From Thiomicrorhabdus arctica DSM 13458 (GTDB taxonomy: Bacteria; Pseudomonadota; Gammaproteobacteria; Thiomicrospirales; Thiomicrospiraceae), in NCBI RefSeq assembly GCF_000381085.1, contig NZ_KB905899.1, forward strand, positions 1-64,000: a stretch of 64,000 bases of DNA, in the 5' to 3' direction. The notes under the pieces were generated by a model. That model saw only the letters and a list, made by a program, of their open reading frames with translations, made no database searches and had not been told where the DNA came from. Made by a program: the position numbers and the translations under genes. Positions 36,257-45,211 of the stretch are shown here, piece after piece (the first letter of the stretch is position 1; each line of letters starts with the position of its first letter).

Positions 36257-37039
36257 CTAGAACCGACTGGTAAATCCGCTAAAAGCTGCAAAATCCTGGG
36301 CTTTACTGGCTAAACCAAACTTTGACCCAATATCCCATTGGAAATTGGCTGAAGTTTGCCAAGTGAACCCTAAACTTGCATAAGGTAAATAATTGTTCTT
36401 TAAATCGACTTCACCGATGTATTCGACATAACCCTCTATCCTTGAGTTAACGTCATATCCCAAGACGGCCGTATGACTCCAAACCCAATCATGTTGATTT
36501 TGAGTTTCGTTATACAGATAATCGCCCTGCAACTGCAGACCCACGCCATAATCAGAGATATTGGTACCGTAGGTCATAATCACTCCGCCTTCAAATTCCT
36601 TATTGCTCAAGCGACCATTGTGCACTTTAAAATAGGGCAGTAATGCCATAGCACTTTCAGAAGAGTCATTTCCCCATAGATTGATTTTGCTCCGAATTTG
36701 AATGTCGCCAGATGATCTAATACTGTTTTCATTGCCATTGGTTTTAGTGACATTATCGATATAAGGCGTGAGCACCACTTGAAGGTCAATGTTATCGGAC
36801 ACACCATATTTAATGTTGGTTTCTAATGCTGACCAACGAATGTTTTTAGTACCATTCGCATCGTTAAAGCGATACGCGAGTAACGAGGACTCTATCTGGA
36901 CATGTCCCTTATCGACCGTTTGTGGGCTTTCGGTCGCATCAGGCCTATCGGCCGCCAGAGGACGGAGCTCAGCAGAGGCTAAATTGGGAATAAAGGGCAG
37001 TAAGCTGGTAGCGGTTAATGTGGCGAGTAGTGTACGCAT
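36257..37039 (-). CDS. outer-membrane beta-barrel protein (MetA-pathway transporter-like)
   Basis: 260-residue exported protein with a signal peptide ending near NLASA (about 23). The mature start has the family signature DRPDATESPQTVDKG, followed by about a dozen amphipathic strands and a C-terminal Phe (FTSRF), typical of outer-membrane barrels. It matches the family annotated as putative MetA-pathway phenol transporters, though most members have no proven substrate. It stands alone on the minus strand with 290 bases of non-coding sequence upstream. Confidence 0.8.
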   Translation of the reverse strand: MRTLLATLTATSLLPFIPNLASAELRPLAADRPDATESPQTVDKGHVQIESSLLAYRFNDANGTKNIRWSALETNIKYGVSDNIDLQVVLTPYIDNVTKTNGNENSIRSSGDIQIRSKINLWGNDSSESAMALLPYFKVHNGRLSNKEFEGGVIMTYGTNISDYGVGLQLQGDYLYNETQNQHDWVWSHTAVLGYDVNSRIEGYVEYIGEVDLKNNYLPYASLGFTWQTSANFQWDIGSKFGLASKAQDFAAFSGFTSRF

Positions 37040-37252
37040 GCTGAGGTTACCTATGGTTATTGTTATGAATAGCTAGGTATTGTAAATTAAAGTTAGTCGT
37101 GATGAAGTAAATAATTAGTCTTGGCTAATCTTTGTGGCGGGAAAGCTCCTCTCTGAATGTGTCGAGCTTGCGCAAAAAAATGATGGTCTTAAAGGTGAGG
37201 TAAAAATATCGGTGGCGGAAGGGTGAATAGGTAAATGTCATCTAACAGGTTC

Positions 37253-37284
37253 AAGCAAACTTATCAGGTCTGATAAGTTTGCTT
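37253..37284. repeat. 32-bp near-perfect palindrome between genes
   Basis: Bases 37253-37267 and 37270-37284 are perfect reverse complements (15-bp stem starting AAGCAAACTTATCAG) with a 2-base centre. It sits downstream of the DUF3392 gene and upstream of the outer-membrane protein gene, both on the minus strand. No T run follows on either strand, so it may be an inefficient terminator, an operator or an mRNA-stabilising hairpin. The rest of the 37040-37330 gap shows nothing else I can name. Confidence 0.6.
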
Positions 37285-37330
37285 CGATGGCTTTGAGGGT
37301 GTTTAAAGAGGCAGGCTAAATTGTTATGAA

Positions 37331-37669
37331 TTAAATCATGCCTTTTTTCTGTGCGGCTAACCCAATCAGATAGTAGCTGATTATGACAATGAATGGCAGC
37401 CAGAGCTTGTCGACTTGGCCAATAGTTTGACTCATCAAAGGCGTAAGGAACGAAGTAAGGAAAGCGAAACCGAAAGCACAAAAAGCCACAAATAAACTGA
37501 TGCGTAAAAAAATCCTTAGGCTACCGATCTGTTTTTTAACAAACGATAAAATATCGTTACCATAGATGACGAGCAAGGTCGCCACCATGGAGAGAACGAT
37601 TTCATTTAAATAAGTTTTCATCAAGCTTGAAAGGCTATTGATGAGGTCAGTGATAAAGTTTAAATCCAC
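37331..37669 (-). CDS. DUF3392 family membrane protein
   Basis: 112-residue small membrane protein with three hydrophobic segments (about 22-40, 54-76 and 87-106). A conserved YGNDILSFVKKQIGSLRIFLRI region lies between the first and second. This matches the DUF3392 family of gammaproteobacteria, whose function is unknown. It stands alone between two hairpins. Confidence 0.8.
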   Translation of the reverse strand: MDLNFITDLINSLSSLMKTYLNEIVLSMVATLLVIYGNDILSFVKKQIGSLRIFLRISLFVAFCAFGFAFLTSFLTPLMSQTIGQVDKLWLPFIVIISYYLIGLAAQKKGMI

Positions 37670-37757
37670 AGAAAACTCCGTTATTCATTTCAGGGTAATT
37701 GAAGTCATATACTATAAAAGGCAAATTCAAATTTGGCAATACACTTTAAATTTTGAA

Positions 37758-37791
37758 ATAAAAAAAGGCACTCGTCTCAACTAACGCCTTT
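37758..37791 (-). terminator. probable terminator of the SYLF gene
   Basis: Read on the minus strand, AAAGGC (from 37791) pairs with GCCTTT (to 37764) across a 16-base loop and is followed by a run of T (the A tract at 37758-37766 on the plus strand). It lies 33 bases beyond the SYLF stop codon. Confidence 0.65.
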
Positions 37792-37823
37792 GAAGCCTTT
37801 CTAACGGTGGACTTTTTTAAAAG

Positions 37824-38441
37824 TTAGTTCGGATGAAAATTGAATTTTTGACCACTCAATACCGCTTCATACATTAAACCGCCCTTGGCAATGTTAAAGA
37901 CCGCCATACCTTTGTAATATTGACCTTCGGCTTTGACATACTGGTTACCGGCATTGGCGGTCGCAGAGGTGCCTTTGGTCGAAGCCTCAGCGGCAACACC
38001 CGCAGTAATGACAACTGCAGAAGCATTTACACCAAATTCAAAATTACCACTGGTAAACTCATCATAAGACCTTTGATCCTGGAAGAAAATGATTTGGCTA
38101 TAGGCTTGTCCACCGAATTGGAAACCAATGGAGGCTTGCGTCATTTCTGTTTGACCGGTGTAACGCCCTTTTTCATAAACTCGGCCTTGACCATAAGCGC
38201 CGCCAATGACAAAACCGACCTTACCAATGGTTGGAAAAACAGCATAACCGTAAGCGTGTTCAAAGAAGTTTCCGGCCTTAGAGTTTTTAAAGGCTGCTAA
38301 GGTAACATCATATTCTGCTTCATTGATATTTTGCGTCATTTGCGCTTCTGATTCAGTAAAGTCATCATCCGCATGAATCGCTGGTGATAAAACGGTAAAA
38401 GCCGTTAGAAATAGTGCCGAAAAGCGAAGGTGTTTAAACAT
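37824..38441 (-). CDS. SYLF-domain lipid-binding protein
   Basis: 205-residue exported protein with a signal peptide cleaved near AIHA-DDDF. The SYLF/Ysc84 domain (about 40-200) includes FFEHAYGYAVFPTIGKVGFVIG and GQYYKGMAVFNIAKGGLMYEA, as in bacterial homologues of lipid-binding YSC84. Two close ATGs exist: 38450 and 38441. AAAAGGA lies immediately before the first but about 8 bases before the second, so I choose 38441. The periplasmic role is unknown. Confidence 0.88.
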   Translation of the reverse strand: MFKHLRFSALFLTAFTVLSPAIHADDDFTESEAQMTQNINEAEYDVTLAAFKNSKAGNFFEHAYGYAVFPTIGKVGFVIGGAYGQGRVYEKGRYTGQTEMTQASIGFQFGGQAYSQIIFFQDQRSYDEFTSGNFEFGVNASAVVITAGVAAEASTKGTSATANAGNQYVKAEGQYYKGMAVFNIAKGGLMYEAVLSGQKFNFHPN

Positions 38442-38928
38442 TGCAATCATCCTTTTAGTAAATGAACTTATTAAGGCTCATTCTAATCTTTATCAGACCA
38501 ATAGGGAAATGACAACCTTAAAAAATAGTGGAAAAAGATTGAAGGTTTTTTGGCATATAAACAAGTTGATAGGGGAGTGAACGTGCTTAACAATTTAGAA
38601 ACTTGAGTTGAATTGTGTAGAATGGAATCAAAAAAAAAAGACGACTCTTATTGGCATCAGTAAAGTCTCTGGTGTCATGCACTCCGTTTATACTATAGTA
38701 GTATACTGCTAAGTATATTGACTTACAGTAGAGCCTTGATAAAATTTCAATCATGTCGTTAAAACCAGATGCCGTGGCAGAATGGACAAGCCGTTTTTGA
38801 AGTTCCTGTGAACGCTGCTTTTAGCTTGGTGAGCATTGAGAAGACTAAATGGAATATAATTTCCCACCGCTTTTTAACGCTTTTGACCGACTAAGGCCTC
38901 ATGAAAAATACATAAAGGATGAACTCTT
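38442..38928. other. 487-bp gap without a recognised gene
   Basis: Between the divergent SYLF and gamma-glutamyltransferase genes. It should contain both promoters. I see short repeats such as CTATAGTAGTATACTG near 38693 and a ten-base A run near 38631, but no convincing ORF, tRNA or structured RNA. Confidence 0.5.
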
Positions 38929-40680
38929 ATGAGTTTGATTAAAACCTCATCGACTTATATTTCTGTCATTAGTGTGTGGTTTTTGCCATGGACAGTGATG
39001 GCACAACCGGCTGCAATCGCAATGCCGGATATATACAGTGCGCAGACCGCAAAGCAGATTTTAATGCAGGGTGGAAACGCCGTGGATGCTGCTGTAGCCT
39101 CAGCATTTGTATTAGCTGTGACTTACCCAGAAGCGGGTAACTTAGGCGGAGGTGGGTTTCTAACATTATTTGAACCTAACAAACAGTCTAATAACGCCAC
39201 TCATGAGCCGAACCAAGGTAAGAGTTACTTTTTAGACTATCGTGAAAAAGCCCCTTTAGCGGCATTTCGTGATCTTTATTTGGATAGCAATAAGGCTGTG
39301 GTTCCATATCGCTCCTTAGTGGGTTATCAAGCGTCGGGGGTTCCGGGAACGGTTCGAGGGATGTGGAAAGTTCACCAACGTTTTGGTCATTTGCCATGGA
39401 AGCGCTTATTGTCATCGGCCATACAATTGGCTAAACAAGGTTTTGTTGTCTCCGAGCCTTTAGCGCAACGAGCGATTTGGTATCAACAGTGGATCATTGA
39501 TAAATCGCCAATTCCGCTCAATTATACAGCGTATTTTGCAGACCTCAAAACCAACAGCATTTTTAAACAGCCAGAACTGGCGAAGACCTTAACGTTAATT
39601 GCGGAACAGGGGGCGGATGCTTTTTATACGGGCAAAATAGCCCAACAAATTGTTAAGCAAATGCAAAAACCAGAATCCATGGCTGATAAGGGGTTGATTA
39701 CATTAGCGGATTTAAAGGGGTATCAAGCCATTTGGCGACAGCCCGTTCAGGGACAATGGCAAGGGCGTACCATTGTGTCTGCACCACCGCCTAGTTCTGG
39801 CGGTATCGCAATTATCCAATTGTTAAAGATGAAGTCCTTATTAGAGGAGAGCCACAAACCGAGTTGGCTTAAAGCAGAGGCCAATCTACCGGAGCAGGCT
39901 TTTAAAGCGCATGTGTATGCGGAGTTGGAAAAACGAGTTTATGCTGACAGAGCCTTTTATTTAGGCGATCCCGATTTTATTGACGTACCTATTAAACAAC
40001 TCATCTCGGAGACTTACCTTACGTCTCGAATTAAAGGTGTGTTGCTGGACAACATATCCGATACTGAAAGCCTTAAACCCGGAAAATTAGAATCGCCAGA
40101 AACCACGCATTTTTCTATTATCGACAGTCAAGGAATGGCGGTTTCGAATACCTACACTTTGAATATGCCTTTTGGCAGTGGAGTGGTAATCGAAGGGGCT
40201 GGCTTTTTGATGAATGATGAAATGGATGATTTTAGCACTAAGCCGGGTGTCGCCAATGTATTTGGTGTCGTCGGAGGCAAGGCAAATGAAATCGCTCCGA
40301 GTAAAAGGATGTTATCGTCTATGTCGCCGACCATTGTTTTAAAAGGTGGGCAGGTTGAAATGGTCGTTGGCACACCCGGTGGCTCAACGATTATCACTTC
40401 GGTTTTTCAGGCAATTGTCAATGTGGTCGAATCGGGCATGAGTGCCCAACAAGCAGTGGATGCTCCACGAGTACATCATCAACTATTACCCGTAAACCAA
40501 ATTGCATATAATCCAGAATTGTCCGATGCAACCAAAGCAGCACTGGAGTTAATGGGTTATCACCTAAAGCACAACAGTTACATGGGCGATGTGCAACTCA
40601 TTGCTAATATTAATGGACACTGGCAAGCGGCGTCTGATAAACGAGGGCAAGGCGTTTCTGAGGTATTTTCACTAGATTAA
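38929..40680 (+). CDS. ggt: gamma-glutamyltransferase
   Basis: 583-residue periplasmic enzyme that hydrolyses or transfers the gamma-glutamyl group of glutathione. An N-terminal signal peptide ends near VMA-QPA (about 25). The autoprocessing site with nucleophile Thr is at PETTHFSII (about 391-393), separating large and small subunits. PSSGGIAIIQLL, NTYTLNMPFGSG, and the small-subunit MSPTIVLKGG and GTPGGSTII substrate loops are all present. Full length. Monocistronic between two gaps. Confidence 0.94.
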   Translation: MSLIKTSSTYISVISVWFLPWTVMAQPAAIAMPDIYSAQTAKQILMQGGNAVDAAVASAFVLAVTYPEAGNLGGGGFLTLFEPNKQSNNATHEPNQGKSYFLDYREKAPLAAFRDLYLDSNKAVVPYRSLVGYQASGVPGTVRGMWKVHQRFGHLPWKRLLSSAIQLAKQGFVVSEPLAQRAIWYQQWIIDKSPIPLNYTAYFADLKTNSIFKQPELAKTLTLIAEQGADAFYTGKIAQQIVKQMQKPESMADKGLITLADLKGYQAIWRQPVQGQWQGRTIVSAPPPSSGGIAIIQLLKMKSLLEESHKPSWLKAEANLPEQAFKAHVYAELEKRVYADRAFYLGDPDFIDVPIKQLISETYLTSRIKGVLLDNISDTESLKPGKLESPETTHFSIIDSQGMAVSNTYTLNMPFGSGVVIEGAGFLMNDEMDDFSTKPGVANVFGVVGGKANEIAPSKRMLSSMSPTIVLKGGQVEMVVGTPGGSTIITSVFQAIVNVVESGMSAQQAVDAPRVHHQLLPVNQIAYNPELSDATKAALELMGYHLKHNSYMGDVQLIANINGHWQAASDKRGQGVSEVFSLD

Positions 40681-40757
40681 TTCACTTTAAATCTAGAAGC
40701 ATTAAATCATCAAAACAGTTTGTGGAAAAAGGGGTGATTCAGTCTCTTAAAAAGTGA

Positions 40758-41615
40758 CTATTTTTCTTGAAGCGCACTTTTTGCGGACGACTTTAAGTCT
40801 TGTGTCATTTTTGCCACCTGTGCTCTGGCTCTGGAAAATTCAAGATTGGTGATTCCTAATTTAGCCATGGAATCCGAACTACTACTTTGTATTTCTTCCG
40901 TTACATAACGTTTATCTTCTGTGTGAGCCACCACTGAGCGTGCAATATTCAGTAAATGAACCAATTCATAAATATTATGCTCCGAATCATCGATCTTTTG
41001 GTGGTCAGTACCTTGTAATAAGATCGCGCCATAGAGTGAGTTTTTGACATGCCATTTTTTTGCAACATACACTCCAATAAATTTCGCACTGGTGCCAAAC
41101 GTTTCCATCTCTCTTTCGGAGGCCGTAGAAGGGCTTAATAAACTCTTTAAGTAATGTGTTTTATAAGTAGAGCTATCGTAACGGCTTAAGACGATATAAC
41201 CGACGTTATGCAATAAACCAAATAAATAACAATCACTTTTAGAAATATTTAATCGACCTGAAAGCTCAGCCAGAGCAATCGCAACTTTAATGGAGTGATT
41301 GATAATATCGGCACTGTCATCCGCAGATTCAAACACATACTCAATGGCATTCGAAAAAAACAGGGTAAATACGCCTTTGACTCCTAATATATCAACCGCT
41401 TGCTTGGCAGTGGTCACCTCTTTTTTAGACACAAAAGAGGAGACCGCGAGAAAGCGAGTGAGTAATTTGGGGTTACGACTAATGCACTGCGCAATGACAA
41501 CTGTATTTGGATTTTTATGCAGTGACTCATCTTGCAGGGCAGCCACTTCATTAGGAATTTTTGGCAGTTTTGCTTTGCTTAAGATGTTCGCGGCGATCGC
41601 TAATCGTTGTTTCAT
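40758..41615 (-). CDS. HDOD domain-containing protein
   Basis: 285-residue protein consisting mainly of an HDOD domain, a catalytically degraded HD-type domain found in bacterial signalling proteins. The segment YLFGLLHNVGYIVLSRYD (about 130-147) corresponds to the HD region with metal ligands replaced. No output domain is attached. It starts with an AGGG Shine-Dalgarno before ATG. The role is unknown. Confidence 0.82.
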   Translation of the reverse strand: MKQRLAIAANILSKAKLPKIPNEVAALQDESLHKNPNTVVIAQCISRNPKLLTRFLAVSSFVSKKEVTTAKQAVDILGVKGVFTLFFSNAIEYVFESADDSADIINHSIKVAIALAELSGRLNISKSDCYLFGLLHNVGYIVLSRYDSSTYKTHYLKSLLSPSTASEREMETFGTSAKFIGVYVAKKWHVKNSLYGAILLQGTDHQKIDDSEHNIYELVHLLNIARSVVAHTEDKRYVTEEIQSSSSDSMAKLGITNLEFSRARAQVAKMTQDLKSSAKSALQEK

Positions 41616-41877
41616 GCAACCCTTTTGGGTATAAAGTCGGCTTATTGTAGGTAATAAGACGTTCTAGATAGGAATTGAACCACCAAGCATGCTATTTGTC
41701 TAGAGAATAAAAACCCTAGAGATTGTGTGATCGTAACGAATTGATATCATTTGTTTGATTAAAGTGGTAGCAATGACCACTGTATATTGCATTTGCCTTA
41801 TTTTTAAAAAGCTTCAGTCTTGGCATGTGAACCCGTATGCAAGGATACCGGTTCAAATGTCATGAATGAATTAAGGG

Positions 41878-42219
41878 TTATGTCGCCACAAAATAGGTGA
41901 CGGCAATAATTGCAATGATGATGAATGTGATAACCCACTTATTCTTTAAAGAAAGCATGCTATTTTTCTGACCTTTTGATTTAAAAACGTCAACGCCTTC
42001 AATGTGTGCATTATAGGCCCGGTTCTTGCCGTCGTCTTGTACTTGAATTTGATAAGTGATGACATCACCAATGGTCGGGCGACGAGTCATTTGCTTTAGT
42101 TCTGAGATGTGAATGAATATGTCGCGGTCTTCATCTTCAGCACCAATAAAACCAAAGCCTTTTGAATCGTTCCATCGCTTTAGTTGACCTTTGTATGTAT
42201 TGTTGTCCGTTGAACTCAT
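41878..42219 (-). CDS. cold-shock domain protein with C-terminal membrane helix
   Basis: 113 residues. An N-terminal cold-shock domain (about 8-70) contains both RNA-binding motifs, KGFGFI and DIFIHI. A polar linker and a hydrophobic helix (about 91-110) at the very C-terminus follow. Related proteins carry a DUF1294 membrane domain after the cold-shock domain; here only one helix remains, so it could be a shortened relative or a distinct membrane-tethered RNA chaperone. GGAGTG lies before the ATG. Confidence 0.85.
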   Translation of the reverse strand: MSSTDNNTYKGQLKRWNDSKGFGFIGAEDEDRDIFIHISELKQMTRRPTIGDVITYQIQVQDDGKNRAYNAHIEGVDVFKSKGQKNSMLSLKNKWVITFIIIAIIAVTYFVAT

Positions 42220-42375
42220 TTATAACACTCCTAACACTTAATCTTGGAAAAATTGAAACTACAACTCTTTTTGTCGATAGTCGACTCGTACAAAAACTCT
42301 ATTAGAGACCATTGCATGAGTCAAATACGAGAGAAAAATTAGATAAAATTTTACTGATTAAGACGGAAAACGTAG

Positions 42376-42405
42376 TTAATAGCTAGCTATTGACAAGTTT
42401 TTCAA
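42376..42405 (-). promoter_or_regulatory. candidate promoter of the cold-shock domain gene
   Basis: On the minus strand TTGAAA (42405-42400), an 18-bp spacer and TATTAA (42381-42376) resemble a sigma-70 promoter. It would give a leader of roughly 150 bases before the gene, as often seen for cold-shock genes. The remainder of the 42220-42576 gap shows nothing else. By-eye prediction. Confidence 0.35.
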
Positions 42406-42576
42406 CGAAAAGCAGTGACATTTTAGCCATTTTTATTCGTTTATGGTCCCGTGCAAAGGTCTCTATTATATTAACCTGATTGGATTCTGTCTCATTTCTT
42501 GTGAGATTTTAAAAAATCAGGACAAACTCTTTAAATCTTTAATTCTGAAGCAACGTGAATAAAGAGGGGCTAAATT

Positions 42577-43470
42577 CTAACGAGCTCTTAATGAAAAGCT
42601 ATCCGTCGCTTTCAGCTTTATAATCGTGGGATTCGGCGTTTTGTGATCGATTAACCAGGCCAATTCATCTTGTAGGTTGGCATCATCAATCACTTGTTGC
42701 CATACGCGTTCATCGGCATTCCAACGATAGCCGCGTGATCGTAGGGCATCTTTAACGGCAAACGGTGCGCCACTGGCTTTAATCAGAGATTTACTTTGGC
42801 GGATTGAGTGCAGTAAATAATAAAAAGCCGGCTGTTTATCTTCTGATATGGGGATGGACAGAAGCTGACAAAGTGCCTGCACATCATCTAAAGCACGGTG
42901 GGCACCGTAAAAAAACTGCCCCACCTTCCAGCATAAAAATTCTTGGCTGCGCGAGCTAACATGGGCTAGATTTTGCCAATCTATTTGAGCGACTGAGCAT
43001 CCCCAGATCTTATTCAAAAATACGTCATGGTAACGTTCAAGTACTGGGCGATCAAAAGCGGCATTATGGGCGACGCAGAGTTGTACTTGGGCAATGTCCT
43101 CCGCCACTTTGTCCCAAGGAATGCTATGACCTTTAACATCGTCTAGGGTGATTCCGGTCACGCGAGTCACTTCTGCACTGATTTCACCTTGCGGCTCATT
43201 CAAGAAGTTTTGTGAACTGAGTACTTGGTAGAAATTTCCGAGTGAATCAAATTCAATAATTTGATAACCGACTTCAATCACTTCACAAACGTCAGTGTCT
43301 AACCCCGTTGTTTCGGTATCAATCACACAGACACGGTGACAATTTTCAGGCGTTGGTGTATTGAATACAGTGGTCGGCTTGACCTTTGTTAATACCTGAA
43401 AATCCTCAGATAAATTCAGTAAATTGGCACACTGTTGTTGATTACTTTGGTCGGTGTTCGTCGGTGTCAT
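42577..43470 (-). CDS. DEDDh-type 3'-5' exonuclease (DnaQ-like)
   Basis: 297-residue protein with a DnaQ-fold exonuclease domain (about 45-215). Exo I is VIDTETTGLD, Exo II sits in CVAHNAAFDRPVLERY, and Exo III is in AHRALDDVQALCQLL with the DEDDh His-Asp pair. A C-terminal extension (about 235-285) with SRGYRWNADERVWQQ is often attached to such exonucleases. The annotated ATG is at 43468-43470; the TTG just before it is less likely. It may act in repair or RNA processing rather than as Pol III epsilon. Confidence 0.88.
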   Translation of the reverse strand: MTPTNTDQSNQQQCANLLNLSEDFQVLTKVKPTTVFNTPTPENCHRVCVIDTETTGLDTDVCEVIEVGYQIIEFDSLGNFYQVLSSQNFLNEPQGEISAEVTRVTGITLDDVKGHSIPWDKVAEDIAQVQLCVAHNAAFDRPVLERYHDVFLNKIWGCSVAQIDWQNLAHVSSRSQEFLCWKVGQFFYGAHRALDDVQALCQLLSIPISEDKQPAFYYLLHSIRQSKSLIKASGAPFAVKDALRSRGYRWNADERVWQQVIDDANLQDELAWLIDHKTPNPTIIKLKATDSFSLRAR

Positions 43471-43625
43471 CAAATTTAATAAGCTCGCGTAATGTATGTT
43501 GTATCGTTTTGATTATATTGGATTGTAGCAATTGTGACGCACTAAAGTAATAAGAAGTGTTCAAAAGACTCTCATTCGTTTGTCTGTGTTAAATAGCGTA
43601 ACACTCTTTTAATCCGTTTTATTTG

Positions 43626-44039
43626 CTAAACCCATAGGATCAAGAGGCGGAACTTCAAGGCGGTAAACCAGGGCAAATGCATTTCAAGGAGACACTCTAT
43701 TTCGATACGTTTGCCTAATTTCGCCCTGTGGATAACCTGTAGACTATATGTACAAGACGATTTTAATTGGTGGCTTAGAATAGACGAAAGTTGCCTTGGG
43801 ACATAGCCCAACAGTAGTCCTGGAGTATGGGGATTTAAAGATTCCATACTAGGCATTTCCTGGTTTGAAGAATCTTGTATTATTGGAAGAACAATTTGTA
43901 AGGCATGATGGTCATACTCATTGTCAGGCTCAGCAATTAAACGCAATACGGTATTGAGGGTCAGCCGGTTTTCATCAAATGCGATCTCGGCCGCATAATA
44001 AAAAGTCCCTTTAATCGGTAGCCGGTAACGTTGTAACAT
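43626..44039 (-). CDS. stand-alone HIRAN-domain protein
   Basis: 137-residue protein built around a HIRAN domain (about 5-115), a fold that in eukaryotes binds single-stranded 3' DNA ends. The segments EPDNEYDHHALQIVL and LLGYVPRQLSSILS are the standard marks. No helicase or nuclease is fused. It lies between a DnaQ-like exonuclease and a pseudouridine synthase on the same strand. Function inferred from the domain only. Confidence 0.8.
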   Translation of the reverse strand: MLQRYRLPIKGTFYYAAEIAFDENRLTLNTVLRLIAEPDNEYDHHALQIVLPIIQDSSNQEMPSMESLNPHTPGLLLGYVPRQLSSILSHQLKSSCTYSLQVIHRAKLGKRIEIECLLEMHLPWFTALKFRLLILWV

Positions 44040-44069
44040 GTCCTCTCCTTCGTTGTAATCCCTTAATAC

Positions 44070-44969
44070 TTATTCAACCGTCATTAAATCCAGTTGTTGT
44101 TCCGTTAAGACATACAGTGTGACTTGTTGAGAGAGAGGGCATACAAAACTCAGTTTATAAGCGGTAAGTTGCAAATCAGGCCGACTTTCACCATTTGCTT
44201 GTAGGGCCAAATCCAATGACTCATCACCGTATAAACGATCACCAATAATAGGAAAACCGGATGCAGACAGATGTCGACGAATTTGATGTTTGCGGCCGGT
44301 TTCAATATCCACCTCAACCCGCGAGATATTTAATTTAGCATTGTAGGTTATTAACCTGACGTGGCTGATCGCAGTTTTATCGTCAATTGCTAAATTTATG
44401 GTTTGGGCTTTTACTGGAAATTCGCCCCATACATTCGCTTGGTAAGATTTGTGAATTTGACGACTTTCAAATGTGTGGCTCAAGGTTTGCGCCATCCTTT
44501 TAGTGTGCGCAAGTAACATCACTCCTTGAGTGGCTCTGTCTAAACGGTGTACTATCCAGGCTTGACGAGTTTCATTGTTGGGTTTGTAGTGCATTTCTAC
44601 CCAACGATACAGCGCCGTATGGTCGCCCCATTTAGAGCCTTGTGACAGCATGCCGCGAGGTTTCAGCCAAACTGAATAGCCCTGTTTATCCTCAATAAGC
44701 TGAGCAGGGGGTTGCTCTGCATTTAACAACTCGGGAAAATAGTAAAAATCTAAAATCATTCCAGGTAACAGTGCTTTTTTCAAACGTCTGAGACGTTCCG
44801 GTTTAGAGGGTTTCGATGGACTAAATTGCGTCAACCAAACCGCGCCTTTAAGAGCATAGGTTTTCAACTGTTGTTTACTTAAACCAGTCTGCTCCGCCAA
44901 GTGTTCAAGGGCATCTCCAGGATGCTCAATCGTAAGATTATAGTGCTGCTGTGTTGGCTTTGTATTCAT
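44070..44969 (-). CDS. RluA-family RNA pseudouridine synthase
   Basis: 299 residues from the ATG at 44967-44969. The catalytic motif is HRLDRATQGVMLLA, in which the Asp attacks the uridine. GRKHQIRRHLSASGFPIIGDRLYG is the second family motif. An N-terminal S4-like region (about 20-70, GDALEHLAEQTGLSK) may bind RNA. Which RNA is modified cannot be read. The longer frame to 45011 begins within an 8-bp tandem repeat and is rejected. Confidence 0.9.
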   Translation of the reverse strand: MNTKPTQQHYNLTIEHPGDALEHLAEQTGLSKQQLKTYALKGAVWLTQFSPSKPSKPERLRRLKKALLPGMILDFYYFPELLNAEQPPAQLIEDKQGYSVWLKPRGMLSQGSKWGDHTALYRWVEMHYKPNNETRQAWIVHRLDRATQGVMLLAHTKRMAQTLSHTFESRQIHKSYQANVWGEFPVKAQTINLAIDDKTAISHVRLITYNAKLNISRVEVDIETGRKHQIRRHLSASGFPIIGDRLYGDESLDLALQANGESRPDLQLTAYKLSFVCPLSQQVTLYVLTEQQLDLMTVE

Positions 44970-44989
44970 AGTGAGTAGTATAGAGTAAA

Positions 44990-45013
44990 ATGCATAAATG
45001 CATAAATGCATAA
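44990..45013. repeat. 8-bp tandem repeat, three copies (ATGCATAA)
   Basis: ATGCATAA is repeated three times without interruption, 21 bases upstream of the pseudouridine synthase start. It could vary in copy number by slippage and so change promoter spacing, but that is untested. Confidence 0.85.
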
Positions 45014-45211
45014 ATCGGTTTGATAAAACAATGACAGAGCATTCTAAAACTGTACTCTAAGCAATTGGACTCAAATGACCTGGTTTTTAAATCATAAAAA
45101 CCCTTTTTTGTTCAAAACAGACCTATAATAAATTGTTGTTAAAAACGATATTTAAACGTCGTTTGCGATTTGAAGCCGACTTCAGTGAAGGTCCCAAATA
45201 AAAGATAAAAT

